Of a stretch of DNA of 64,000 nucleotides, positions 6,987 through 14,623 are shown piece by piece. The stretch spans positions 1-64,000 of the forward strand of contig JAIYAA010000016.1 of the NCBI GenBank assembly GCA_027489295.1. Reading direction: 5' to 3'. The translations under genes were made by a program, and so were the position numbers. Below the pieces are notes generated by a model. It worked only from the letters and a program-made list of their open reading frames with translations, was not told the DNA's origin and searched no databases. Numbering within the stretch: position 1 is the stretch's first letter; each line of letters begins with the position of its first letter. The DNA is from Sphingomonadales bacterium. GTDB taxonomy: Bacteria; Pseudomonadota; Alphaproteobacteria; Sphingomonadales; Sphingomonadaceae.

Positions 6987-7235
6987 ATGAGCCTCTCCCC
7001 TCCCCTGCCCGTCAAGGGCTACAAGCCGCAGACCCAGGCCGACATCGACGCGGTCAACGTGAACAAGGAGCTCGAGGAGCGCGTGCTGCGCCAGATCGAG
7101 GCGATCAAGGCCAATCCCGCCTATGACGGGCGCATGGCAGCGCTTGCCTTCACCCACGTCCAGGATGCGTTCATGTGGCTGAACCGGGCCGTGTTCCAGC
7201 CTGGTCGCGTGCGCCTGCCCGAGGATCCGACCTGA
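6987..7235 (+). CDS. acb2: Acb2-like anti-CBASS cyclic-nucleotide sponge, 82 aa
   Basis: The C-terminal pattern THVQDAFMWLNRAVFQPGRV with the preceding helix (VNVNKELEERVLRQIEA) matches what I know of the Acb2/Tad1 hairpin-domain family. Those small helical phage proteins form hexamers that sequester cyclic oligonucleotide signals of CBASS (and, for some, Thoeris) defence so the effector is not triggered. The length is right (80-95 aa). AAGGAAG precedes the ATG. It overlaps the next gene by one base and sits in an operator-5 unit at the edge of the accessory region, typical of counter-defence genes. Assignment is by motif memory, not by search. Confidence 0.75.
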   Translation: MSLSPPLPVKGYKPQTQADIDAVNVNKELEERVLRQIEAIKANPAYDGRMAALAFTHVQDAFMWLNRAVFQPGRVRLPEDPT

Positions 7236-7426
7236 TGGGTATCCTCGTCACGCTCCGGCTCTTCCTGGCACAGCTCCTGACGATGGTGATCTGGCTCTTG
7301 ATCATCGGCGCCGGCGCGCTGGTTCTGTCGGCCATTCTCGCCTTCGGTATCCCGATCATCATGCTGATCGGGCTTGCCGTTCTCGTGACGCGCCTGGCTC
7401 GCCGGACGCATCCGTTTCTCAGCTAA
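7235..7426 (+). CDS. small two-helix membrane protein, 63 aa
   Basis: Start at 7235 overlaps the Acb2 stop (TGATG). Two hydrophobic segments, about residues 8-30 (LFLAQLLTMVIWLLIIGAGA) and 32-53 (LSAILAFGIPIIMLIGLAVL), with a basic C-terminus (RLARRTH) that should stay in the cytoplasm. Function unknown; translational coupling to the anti-CBASS gene suggests a host-interaction role. A convergent terminator follows. Confidence 0.65.
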   Translation: MGILVTLRLFLAQLLTMVIWLLIIGAGALVLSAILAFGIPIIMLIGLAVLVTRLARRTHPFLS

Positions 7427-7430
7427 TGGC

Positions 7431-7452
7431 GAAAGGGCGAAACCGCCCTTTC
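7431..7452. terminator. convergent bidirectional terminator
   Basis: GAAAGGGCG (7431-7439) pairs with CGCCCTTTC (7444-7452) across a 4-nt loop. It lies between the converging gene ends at 7426 (plus) and 7462 (minus). The hairpin is built from the TTTCGC-type dispersed repeat. Confidence 0.65.
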
Positions 7453-7461
7453 CCGCTTTCG

Positions 7462-7815
7462 CTAATTCTTCTCCAAGGCTTTCACGCGCTGGGTGATCCG
7501 GGCAACCTCCGGATTGCCCTTGCTGCTCTCGAGCTTCCAGAGGTCATAGGCGACCATAAGGAGCTGCTTCATCGACAGCCCGGCAGCCGTGGCCGAGATC
7601 TTGAACTCGGTCTTCACCGTCGGCCGCACCTTGAAGTTCAGGTCGACGAAGAGGTCGCTGTCCCTGGTCTTCATGTTGTCGTTGATGATCTTCGCCTGCT
7701 CCGGCTCGCCCTCTTCCGGCTGAGCGAGCACAGTCGGCTCGGTCATCAGGTCGAGCGCCGAGGCATACCCCATCTTCGCCTTGGGCGGCGCAATCTTCGC
7801 TTTGGTCGTGCTCAT
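7462..7815 (-). CDS. ribbon-helix-helix partner of ParA (centromere-binding protein), 117 aa
   Basis: The C-terminal half fits a ribbon-helix-helix fold: strand (FVDLNFKVRP, about 55-64), helix A (TVKTEFKISATAAG) and helix B (SMKQLLMVAYDLW). The N-terminal 50 residues are flexible and basic. It overlaps parA by ATGA. In type Ib partition loci (ParF-ParG, delta-omega) a small RHH protein binds the centromere and stimulates the ParA ATPase with its flexible N-terminus; this pair has that layout. The CCATGG arrays at 0.8-4.6 kb are candidate targets. Confidence 0.7.
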   Translation of the reverse strand: MSTTKAKIAPPKAKMGYASALDLMTEPTVLAQPEEGEPEQAKIINDNMKTRDSDLFVDLNFKVRPTVKTEFKISATAAGLSMKQLLMVAYDLWKLESSKGNPEVARITQRVKALEKN

Positions 7816-8459
7816 GCGGCAACATTCTCCTTCAGGGCATTCAGGCGATCGACGAGCTCGGCAGCCAGCGTGTCGGCCCGGTCGTTGAGCGAGGCGTATT
7901 TGGTCTCCGACACCGAGGCGCCGATGTTCATGGCGAGCTTGTAGCCGGTCTTCGTGGCCAGATCGGTCTCGGCGACCGCAAAGCCCTGCTTGCGCAGCCA
8001 GGCAGCCGCCTCACGGGCAACCGCTTCGCTCTCTGTGGTCTTGTTGAGGACGAAGACGATCTTGTCCTGCTGCACGCCCTTGGCGACGAGCTCATTGGCA
8101 AAGCCGAGCTGCGGCTTCAGGTCGTCATTGCTGTCGCCGGTCGGAATGATCACGAGGTCGGCAAGCGTGGCAGCATCGAGCGAGCTGTCATGGCTATCAG
8201 GCGCGCCGTCGATCACCAGGAGATCGGCCGTCTGGCCTTTCAGCTTCTTGACGCTGTTCATCGGCTCGGCCGCGATCTCTGGCTCGAGGTTCATGCGCAT
8301 CCGCATGGCGACCCAGTCGACCGAGGTCAATTGTCGGGTGTTGAAGTCACAGATCTTCACCGACCAGCCGGAGACGGCGTATGTGCGGGCAATGAGCCGC
8401 GCCAGGGTCGATTTTCCAACGCCTCCCTTCTGGGAGAGGCACGCTATGATGAGAGACAT
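7812..8459 (-). CDS. parA: ParA-family partition ATPase, 215 aa
   Basis: Deviant Walker A KGGVGKST at residues 11-18 right after the first strand, a Walker B-like LLVIDGAPDS around residue 80, and the D/N-rich C-terminal half of small type Ib ParA proteins (about 200-220 aa, no N-terminal HTH). It would form ATP-dependent polymers or gradients on the nucleoid that move plasmid copies apart, so it supports maintenance of the prophage as a plasmid. It is followed by its RHH partner with a 4-bp overlap. No operator is seen immediately upstream; TTTCGC-type repeats fill 8459-8518. Confidence 0.85.
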   Translation of the reverse strand: MSLIIACLSQKGGVGKSTLARLIARTYAVSGWSVKICDFNTRQLTSVDWVAMRMRMNLEPEIAAEPMNSVKKLKGQTADLLVIDGAPDSHDSSLDAATLADLVIIPTGDSNDDLKPQLGFANELVAKGVQQDKIVFVLNKTTESEAVAREAAAWLRKQGFAVAETDLATKTGYKLAMNIGASVSETKYASLNDRADTLAAELVDRLNALKENVAA

Positions 8460-8641
8460 CGCTAATTCCTCGTTTTAGCCGTTTCGCCGATTCGCAAAGT
8501 AGCCGTTTCGCTAAATCGGTAGCAGACCAGGGTTAACGAGATATTGACATCGCCTGGCTGTCGTGGGGCGGCGCGATCCATTTGCGTCAACAACGACAGA
8601 GAGATTGGGGCTCAAAGTCTAGGATCGCGCCGGACCCAGAT

Positions 8642-9139
8642 TTACGTCGTCTTGGCTCTGCGCGCAATATGCGCCCGCGACAGAAGTCGAAGCTTGTCCT
8701 TCTTGGCCGGCTCGAGGAAGCCGAAAAGGAAGCCGTAGTCGAACAGCACCGGCCGGCCCTCGAAGAGGCCCCAGTTACCTTCATGGACGTCTGTGCAGAA
8801 CCACGGGATGCGAGCCGGGATCTTGTCCGGCGCGAGCGGCTCGCAGCGCCTCTGCACCAGGAACGTGCCCTGGCGTGAGATATCGCAGCAAGGTGCGAGC
8901 CACTTGCCGGCCTCGCTGTCGCACAGATGCGACCAGACCTGCCACTCGACCATGTTGCAGAACTCTTTGTGGTCGGATGGGCGCTCGACCTTGAGGACAT
9001 TGGCATCGCCACTGCCCAGTGCGTAGACGGCGCGGTGCTCCCCGCCGCCCAGGTAGTCACCCAGCATGAAGCCGTTGAACTCCTCCTGCACCTCGCGCAA
9101 GAAATCATACATCGGGGTCGGTGAGCGGCTGTTAGTCAT
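8642..9139 (-). CDS. small protein-kinase-like protein, 165 aa
   Basis: Reads like a minimal kinase fold: glycine-rich loop GGGEHRAVY (31-39), candidate Lys50 (VLKVE), catalytic-loop-like DVHEGNW (117-123) and DYG at 134-136 in the DFG position. At 165 aa it is much shorter than a normal kinase, so it may be a degenerate or pseudokinase, or an aminoglycoside-phosphotransferase relative. Start at 9139 overlaps the upstream gene's stop (ATGACTAA); an internal Met at residue 10 is possible. It belongs to the minus operon 11905-7462. Substrate unknown. Confidence 0.55.
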   Translation of the reverse strand: MTNSRSPTPMYDFLREVQEEFNGFMLGDYLGGGEHRAVYALGSGDANVLKVERPSDHKEFCNMVEWQVWSHLCDSEAGKWLAPCCDISRQGTFLVQRRCEPLAPDKIPARIPWFCTDVHEGNWGLFEGRPVLFDYGFLFGFLEPAKKDKLRLLSRAHIARRAKTT

Positions 9140-9488
9140 AGGATTCGAAGCTCCAGCTATCGAAGATCGCTTCGAACTCGAGGGGTGTCTGAGGATTGAG
9201 GGTCGTCCAGGAGATGATCATCTCGTCGCGATAGAAATCATGCGTCGTCTCGGCGTCGTCTTCATTGAGAAGCCGAAGCTCGATCCCCATGAATTCCTCG
9301 ATGCTGCTGGCCGATCCGCGGATCAGCTCATACTTAGGCACAACGCGATTTCGCTGCTTCGCGAAAACCCGGCTTTCGCCCTTTCGCTCTGCCTCCTGGG
9401 TGATGAAGTCGATCCAGCCGGTGCCCTGCAGGTGTTCGCGGGCGCCATGCAGACGCCCACGCAGTTGATCCCGGTAAAAGACCTGCAT
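9132..9488 (-). CDS. hypothetical protein, 118 aa
   Basis: Unknown. It overlaps its neighbours on both sides, so it is translationally coupled. The segment around residues 33-48 (ERKGESRVFAKQRNR) is encoded by a TTTCGC-type dispersed repeat (9345-9390), which looks inserted in frame. The remainder is mixed alpha/beta, with acidic and aromatic residues at the C-terminus (FDSWSFESYD). Confidence 0.65.
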   Translation of the reverse strand: MQVFYRDQLRGRLHGAREHLQGTGWIDFITQEAERKGESRVFAKQRNRVVPKYELIRGSASSIEEFMGIELRLLNEDDAETTHDFYRDEMIISWTTLNPQTPLEFEAIFDSWSFESYD

Positions 9489-10045
9489 CAGTTCACGGGC
9501 CCGATGATGGCGATCAGCTTGGCCTTCAGGTCAGCCAATGCATCTTCAGGCGACAGACCGCGTGCCAGGCCGTCGTTGAGGATCGTATGATGGCAGTATT
9601 CGGCGTTGTAGCGGTCGAACTCGTAAGCCGACGGGCCGGCGAGGGGATTGACGATCTCGATGACCAGAGCGCTCTGCTGGCGCCAGTAGCGTCCCTGTTC
9701 GCGCCGGACTGAGCCGAAGACGGCATAGGCGTCACTGCGCAGCGCGTTGTGGCTCATCATCGGGATGGCGTCACCGCCGAACTTCTCCTCGAAGGCATTG
9801 CCGATCTCGCCAAGGATCTCGCGCACCTGCCACTGGCGACCATTGATTTCGACATATTCGAGCTTGCCGGCCTGGGTGAAGACCTGCTCGGCCGTCAGTC
9901 CCAGATAGTCCATCGCGATCTTGCGCAATGGCAGACCGTCATCGGCAAGCTCGTGGCCGTAGACGTCGTTGATGATCTGTGCGGCAGTCGACTTGCCAGA
10001 AGTCGGGTTGCCGCAGAGAGCGATGAGGTGGGGAAGGGGGTTCAT
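9488..10045 (-). CDS. P-loop nucleotide kinase (deoxynucleotide monophosphate kinase-like), 185 aa
   Basis: Walker A GNPTSGKST at residues 12-20 after a single strand, as in nucleoside monophosphate kinases; the later region (NALRSDAYAVFGSVRREQG) fits the helical lid. It resembles phage T4 gp1-type dNMP kinases in size and motif order, which would raise dNTP supply for phage replication. AGGAG lies upstream of the ATG. Operator 6 precedes it, so it can start its own transcript in the minus operon. Confidence 0.65.
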   Translation of the reverse strand: MNPLPHLIALCGNPTSGKSTAAQIINDVYGHELADDGLPLRKIAMDYLGLTAEQVFTQAGKLEYVEINGRQWQVREILGEIGNAFEEKFGGDAIPMMSHNALRSDAYAVFGSVRREQGRYWRQQSALVIEIVNPLAGPSAYEFDRYNAEYCHHTILNDGLARGLSPEDALADLKAKLIAIIGPVN

Positions 10046-10065
10046 GGGTTGCTGCTCCTGTGTTC

Positions 10066-10079
10066 AGTCAGTAATGACT
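10066..10079. promoter_or_regulatory. palindromic operator 6 (AGTCAGTAATGACT)
   Basis: Located 20 bp upstream of the nucleotide-kinase start at 10045, between it and the small gene at 10119-10295. Confidence 0.6.
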
Positions 10080-10118
10080 TATTACACGAAGAGTGGAAAC
10101 AGCGAAAGGGCGGTTTCG

Positions 10119-10295
10119 CTAATTCGCCGTTTCCTGTGTTTCGCGGTGGTCGCGCCGACGCAGCAGCCGGTTGAGCCGGTCCACCTCGGCCTGCAGCTCC
10201 TGGATCCTCTCCAGGTAATGCGCCTCGCCATAGGCAGACAGGCCGCAGGAGTTGAAGAAGTGGATGGGGTCGATCTTACGGGCTTCGTTGCTCAT
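10119..10295 (-). CDS. small protein with coiled-coil C-terminus, 58 aa
   Basis: Found on the minus strand directly after the helicase with an ATGA overlap. Begins MSNEARKIDPIHFFNSCG and ends in a heptad-like helix (LERIQELQAEVDRLNRLLRR) followed by a short polar tail encoded by a TTTCGC-type repeat that also supplies the stop codon. Unknown function; the coupling suggests it works with the helicase. Confidence 0.6.
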   Translation of the reverse strand: MSNEARKIDPIHFFNSCGLSAYGEAHYLERIQELQAEVDRLNRLLRRRDHRETQETAN

Positions 10296-11905
10296 GCTGC
10301 TTCCTTCAGGGTCTTGAGGCGACGTTCGGCAAACTGCTTCCAGTCGAAATCGGTGTTGGCCGCAAGGATGCCTTCCTTGAAGCCGGGCGTTGCCTCGATG
10401 ACACGCCGGCGCGATCCGGCATGCTCAGCGAGCGTGATGTTGTTGCCGCAGGTGTAGTCGGCGATGAAGGCGACGTTGGCCATGCCCTTCTTGCGCCGCA
10501 GGCCGCGGCCGATGCGCTGGCGAAGGGCGACCTCTGCCTTGCCACCGCCTGCGAGCTGAATGAGACCCAGCGCCGGCACGTCGACACCGACGTCAACGAT
10601 GGTCGAGCCGATCAGGACGTCGATCTCGCCGGCGCCGAGCTGCCGGAGCGCCTCGTCGCGTTCGCCCTGCTTGTTTTCGCCGCGCAGGAAGACAGCGCGC
10701 AGGCCGACCTTTGCCATCTTCTCCAGGAGAAGCTGGCCGTGCTCCATACGCTGCACCAGCGTCAGCACGGGCAGCCGGTAGAGTTTGGCCATCAGAGCAT
10801 CACGAATGATGTCCTTGTGCATGAACTGGTTCTCGATGTATCCGAACTGATAGGCGCGCTGCCAGGGCGACGTCCGGAAGAGCTTCGGATGGGGCTTGGA
10901 GACGACGAACTTGAAGAACGGCCGGGCGAGAATGCCGCGATTGATCAGCTCCTCCTCGGAGATGTTGATCAGCACCGAGCCGAAGGCTGCCATCAGGCGC
11001 ATGTTGTCTTCGGCCGAGTCACGCATGAAGGGCGTGGCCGTCAGAGCGACCCGGATCGTCGCGTTCTTGCAATGCTTCAGGATCTGGTAGTAGCTGTTGC
11101 CGCCTGCTTCATGGGCCTCTTCGCCGATGACGACGTCGATCATCTCGAGGAATTTCAGATAGCGGTTTCGCTTCTTCGTCTTTTCGTCAAACCGCGATTG
11201 CGCGATTTCGCGAACCTCCTCCTTGGACATGTTCTCGTTCTTCTTCTTCGAACGATGGATGGATTTGACGACCGCGTTGATCTCGGTCTGCAGGTCAGGC
11301 TCCTCGAGCGCCTGGACGAGCGTCTGCACCATGCCGAGATTGATGCCACGCACCATCTTCTCCTGGCCGTCACCGACGACGCCCGTATTGAAGCCGAGCT
11401 CGTCGACCTGGCGCTTCATCTGGTAAAGCAGCACGCCGCGCGTGGTCAGGAAGAGAGTAGGGCGCCGATAGCGGGCCATGATCAGCTTGGCGATCTTCGA
11501 CTTGCCACCGCCCGTGGCGACCCGAACGATACCGCGGCCATGCTTCTCGACCTGGCGCAGCGTCTTCATCTGGTAGTCGTAGTCGGGATTGTCGTTGCCG
11601 AACTCGTCGACGATTGGGTTCTCCGGCCCGAGCGGCTCGACGTGCGGCTTGCGCAGAAGCTGGACCTGGTAGCCGGCGCGCTTCAGCTCCGAATGAACCA
11701 TGTAGACGAAGCCTGCCGGGAAGCTCGAGGTCTTGAACTCGTAGAAGGACGAGCGACCATCCCAGCTACCCTGGTTGAAGGCGAAGGACTGCTCAGCGCC
11801 GTCGACCATGTAGGACAACAGCTCGCTGACCTTGCCCTCGACCTCGGGGGAGGGGGAGATGAGTTTCGCGACGACGGCGTTATGAGCGAGTTTGACGGTC
11901 TTCAT
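10292..11905 (-). CDS. superfamily 2 DNA helicase (UvsW-like), 537 aa
   Basis: Helicase motifs in order: ATGGGKSK (130-137, motif I), GEEAH (261-265, motif II, Glu replacing the first Asp of DEAH), ALTATPF (287-293, motif III) and QRIGRGLRR in the C-terminal domain (motif VI). An N-terminal accessory region of about 110 residues precedes the core, as in T4 UvsW, which remodels recombination and stalled-fork structures. Residues about 231-249 (VREIAQSRFDEKTKKRNR) are encoded by a TTTCGC-type repeat, apparently an in-frame insertion between motifs. It heads the minus operon, divergent from the ParB-like cassette across operator 7. Confidence 0.85.
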   Translation of the reverse strand: MKTVKLAHNAVVAKLISPSPEVEGKVSELLSYMVDGAEQSFAFNQGSWDGRSSFYEFKTSSFPAGFVYMVHSELKRAGYQVQLLRKPHVEPLGPENPIVDEFGNDNPDYDYQMKTLRQVEKHGRGIVRVATGGGKSKIAKLIMARYRRPTLFLTTRGVLLYQMKRQVDELGFNTGVVGDGQEKMVRGINLGMVQTLVQALEEPDLQTEINAVVKSIHRSKKKNENMSKEEVREIAQSRFDEKTKKRNRYLKFLEMIDVVIGEEAHEAGGNSYYQILKHCKNATIRVALTATPFMRDSAEDNMRLMAAFGSVLINISEEELINRGILARPFFKFVVSKPHPKLFRTSPWQRAYQFGYIENQFMHKDIIRDALMAKLYRLPVLTLVQRMEHGQLLLEKMAKVGLRAVFLRGENKQGERDEALRQLGAGEIDVLIGSTIVDVGVDVPALGLIQLAGGGKAEVALRQRIGRGLRRKKGMANVAFIADYTCGNNITLAEHAGSRRRVIEATPGFKEGILAANTDFDWKQFAERRLKTLKEAA

Positions 11906-11913
11906 TTATCGAT

Positions 11914-11958
11914 TTGCCTATTGCGGTCTTTTCCATCTATGATAAGTAAATACTGACT
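11914..11958 (+). promoter_or_regulatory. plus promoter with operator 7 at the start site
   Basis: TTGCCT (11914-11919), an 18-bp spacer and TATGAT (11938-11943). Operator 7 (AGTAAATACTGACT, 11945-11958) covers the expected transcription start. It drives the eight-gene cassette at 11992-15819. Confidence 0.6.
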
Positions 11959-11991
11959 GATCGTAGCCATACATGCAAGGCAAAGGCGCTA

Positions 11992-12729
11992 ATGACATAT
12001 CCCAAGCCCATGATGCTGGATCCGGTGGATCTCGAACCGAATCCCTGGAACACCAACATCGTCACCCCGGAGAATGAGCGGAAGCTCGAGGCCTCCATCA
12101 AACGACTGGGGTTCTTTCGTCCGGTCATCGTTCGCGAAATCGCTAATTCGTCCAATCGCGAAACACCGGTTTATCAGCTTCTGGGCGGGGAGCATAGGGC
12201 GGAGACTGCAGTTCGCCTGGGCCTCGACAAGATTCCCGTCATCAACCTCGGCCCGATCGACGATCTGCAGGCCAAGGAAATCGGGATCGCCGACAATGCC
12301 CGTTACGGCGTCGACGATGCCATCGCCTTTGCCGACCTCATCAAGGGAATGGGCAATGCTGAGCAACTTGAAGAGTTCCTTCCTTACACCGACAGCGACT
12401 TCGCTGACCTGTTCGCATCATCTGAAATAGATCTCGACGCGCTGGATCTCGACGAGAATTTCGAAAAGGACGCGGCAAACGAGCTCGAGGACGAGCCGGT
12501 CCAGCCGAAGGCCCCAAAGACCCACACCATCATCCGCTTCAAGGTCGCCAATCGCGACGCCGAAGAAGTCACCGCGCTGATCGAGCGCACCAAGCAGGGG
12601 CAGGGGTTCACGTCATCTGACGATCTAACCAATGCCGGCGACGCCCTGGTCCATCTCCTGCTGCACGGCCGGACCACCGCTCCGACGACCCTCGACGATG
12701 TCGATGACCTGATCGGAGACGACGAATGA
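11992..12729 (+). CDS. ParB/Srx-fold protein 1, 245 aa
   Basis: The N-terminal domain matches the ParB-like fold: a strand and turn (LDPVDLEPNPWNTN), helix (KLEASIKRLGF), PVIV strand and the GGEHR motif at 65-69 that in ParB/Srx proteins binds nucleotide. An inserted segment at about 48-58 (REIANSSNRE) is encoded by a dispersed TTTCGC-type repeat. The C-terminal half is acidic and ends in LIGDDE. It is the first gene of an overlapping cassette with a second ParB-like protein, ABC ATPase and acyltransferase, so a role with DNA modification rather than segregation is inferred. Confidence 0.75.
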   Translation: MTYPKPMMLDPVDLEPNPWNTNIVTPENERKLEASIKRLGFFRPVIVREIANSSNRETPVYQLLGGEHRAETAVRLGLDKIPVINLGPIDDLQAKEIGIADNARYGVDDAIAFADLIKGMGNAEQLEEFLPYTDSDFADLFASSEIDLDALDLDENFEKDAANELEDEPVQPKAPKTHTIIRFKVANRDAEEVTALIERTKQGQGFTSSDDLTNAGDALVHLLLHGRTTAPTTLDDVDDLIGDDE

Positions 12730-12908
12730 TCGTCCAGCCCAAATTCGACGACTGCAAGACCTGCATCTTCTACTCCAAGCGCCGGCGCAATCCGATCTGC
12801 CGGTCCTGTGATGCAGGCGAATTCTACGAGGAGAAGCAGTCCAGTCGCGAGATGTCCGACGACGAACTGATGAGCAGCTACAAGGATTACCACGATGACG
12901 ACGAATAG
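12726..12908 (+). CDS. small zinc-ribbon-like protein, 60 aa
   Basis: Four cysteines as CxxC-x11-CxxC (CKTC and CRSC), typical of a small zinc-binding knuckle, then an acidic tail (SSYKDYHDDDE). Starts by ATGA overlap with ParB-like 1 and overlaps the next gene by 14 bp. Unknown role, possibly an adaptor between the two ParB-like proteins. Confidence 0.65.
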   Translation: MIVQPKFDDCKTCIFYSKRRRNPICRSCDAGEFYEEKQSSREMSDDELMSSYKDYHDDDE

Positions 12909-13566
12909 ACCCGTCCAGTTGGTCGATATCGAAGATATCCGGCCCTACGAGAACAACGCCAAGAAGCATGCGCCCGAGCAGGTCAACAGCCTGGTCAAGC
13001 TGATCGAGCGCTTCGGCTGGACGCAGCCGATCGTCGTCGACCGTGACATGGTCATCATCGCGGGACACGGCCGGCGCCTGGCTGCCCTTCAGATGCGCCT
13101 GGCCAAGGTTCCGGTCATCGTGCGCGAGGATCTCAGTAAGGACGAGGCCAACGCCCTTCGCCTGGCTGACAACCGCGTCGCCTCGACCGAATACGATCTG
13201 GCCATGGAGCAGGCCGAGCTGCAGGCGCTTTCGCTTGCCGATCTCAACTTCGATCTCCTGGATCTCGGCTACACGGAGCACGAGCTCAACTTCTCGACTG
13301 CCGACCTTGGCGCCATGGCCGACGATATGTTCGTCGAGGATATCACGACGGCTGTCGAGGAGCAGAAGGCGAACAACGCCCAGAAGACCCAGGAGGTCGA
13401 CGATACGGCAGCTCCTGTCGTCGATGCACTCGGCTTCAAGCGCGTGACGATCGCCGAGAGCCGCATCCTGCGCGAGCTTGTCGCCCGCATGGAGTCTGCG
13501 ACCGGCAAGAAGGGCGCACCGGCGCTGATCGATTTCCTGCAGACCAGACTGGATCAGGCCGCATGA
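12895..13566 (+). CDS. ParB/Srx-fold protein 2, 223 aa
   Basis: A second ParB-like N-terminal domain: DIEDIRPYENNAKKH, helix (VNSLVKLIERFG), QPIVVD strand and GHGR at 57-60, then RLAALQ. It is the compact type commonly found in phages and beside DNA methylases. The middle part (DNRVASTEYD) is also typical of that family. It differs enough from ParB-like 1 that the two are not a recent duplication. Overlaps both neighbours. Confidence 0.75.
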   Translation: MTTNRPVQLVDIEDIRPYENNAKKHAPEQVNSLVKLIERFGWTQPIVVDRDMVIIAGHGRRLAALQMRLAKVPVIVREDLSKDEANALRLADNRVASTEYDLAMEQAELQALSLADLNFDLLDLGYTEHELNFSTADLGAMADDMFVEDITTAVEEQKANNAQKTQEVDDTAAPVVDALGFKRVTIAESRILRELVARMESATGKKGAPALIDFLQTRLDQAA

Positions 13567-13982
13567 GCGACGAGAAGGTCATCGATCTGAAATCGCGCCG
13601 GCCCTACTGGCTGGTGCAGCGCGAACAGAAGTCGGCCAAGCGCAAGGCCCGGCGCCTGCGCAAGTCCGAACAGGATCAGGCTCGGTCAGAGCACCAGGCC
13701 GCAATGCTCACCTGTCTCACCGGGCTGATGCGCCTGGCCGAGGAGGGCAAGCTCGAGGGATTGATCCTTCTTGCCCGTGAGCCGAAGTCGAAGCTCTTCC
13801 TCACCGACATCGTGCTCGACGAGCGGGTCATTCCGGCCAACGACCTGCACTCCTTCATCGGCTGCATGACAACCCTGCAGATGGAGCTTGCCGATGCGGC
13901 AGCCCAGTCTGCACCGGCGCTTCTCCTGGACGGCTCGATTGTCGATCCGGAGCAGACCGAGGAATACGAGGACTACGAATGA
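13563..13982 (+). CDS. hypothetical protein of the ParB-ABC-GNAT cassette, 139 aa
   Basis: Not recognised. Arg/Lys-rich N-terminal 40 residues (QREQKSAKRKARRLRKSEQ) suggest nucleic-acid contact; then a helical region and a strongly acidic C-terminus (DPEQTEEYEDYE). ATGA overlaps at both ends place it firmly in the cassette. Confidence 0.7.
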   Translation: MSDEKVIDLKSRRPYWLVQREQKSAKRKARRLRKSEQDQARSEHQAAMLTCLTGLMRLAEEGKLEGLILLAREPKSKLFLTDIVLDERVIPANDLHSFIGCMTTLQMELADAAAQSAPALLLDGSIVDPEQTEEYEDYE

Positions 13983-14623
13983 CGACCTACACCATCAGCA
14001 AGTCGTTCACCTCGTCGGTGATGCGCACGGATCGGGTGCTCGAGATCGCCGAGGGCTTTGGCCTGGGACTGACCGACAAGCGTTTCACCATCTACGACGA
14101 CCTGAAGCTCGACATCGAGCAAGGCGACATCGTCTACATCAACGGCCAGTCCGGTTCCGGCAAGTCGCTTCTGCTGCGCGAACTGAGCGAGCAGATGCGG
14201 GGCAGGGGCCTCAAGGTGGTCGACCTCAACGAGATCGAGCTGCCGGACGTGCCGGTGATCGATTGTCTGGGCGCCTCGACCGTCGAGGCAACCAATCTGC
14301 TCGCCAAGGCCGGGATCTCCGATGCCTGGATCTACATTCGCCGGCCGAGCGAGCTGTCCGACGGCCAGCGCTATCGCCTGCGCCTGGCAATGATGCTCGC
14401 ATCCGACGCCGATGTCTGGAGTGCTGACGAGTTCGGCGCCGTCCTCGACCGGGTGACAGCCAAGATCATCGCGTTCTCGGTCCAGAAGGTCGCCCGCGAG
14501 AGCGGCAAGACCTTTATGGCCGCGACCACCCACACCGATCTCATCGACGAGCTTGGACCGACGCTGTCGATCTACAAGCGGTTCAAGGAGAAGATCGACA
14601 TCACGAAGGGCGAGGCTGCGTGA
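13979..14623 (+). CDS. soluble ABC-type ATPase, 214 aa
   Basis: One ABC nucleotide-binding domain without membrane segments: Walker A GQSGSGKS (56-63), signature LSDGQ (126-130), Walker B VWSADEF (146-152) and switch His at about 185 (ATTHTD). The next recognisable gene is a GNAT protein; together they correspond to the two halves of the COG2401-type ABC ATPase-acetyltransferase proteins, here split into two genes. No transporter partner is encoded, so it is likely a DNA- or protein-remodelling ATPase. Confidence 0.8.
   Translation: MTTYTISKSFTSSVMRTDRVLEIAEGFGLGLTDKRFTIYDDLKLDIEQGDIVYINGQSGSGKSLLLRELSEQMRGRGLKVVDLNEIELPDVPVIDCLGASTVEATNLLAKAGISDAWIYIRRPSELSDGQRYRLRLAMMLASDADVWSADEFGAVLDRVTAKIIAFSVQKVARESGKTFMAATTHTDLIDELGPTLSIYKRFKEKIDITKGEAA

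Noticed and set aside
10421..11956. 511-aa plus-strand frame opposite the helicase
   Set aside because: The minus-strand frame has all helicase motifs; this one has none and no ribosome site.
12895..13566. ParB-like 2 as the plasmid partition ParB
   Set aside because: It lacks a recognisable DNA-binding HTH and dimer domain and lies far from parA, whose RHH partner is adjacent; the cassette context fits DNA modification better.
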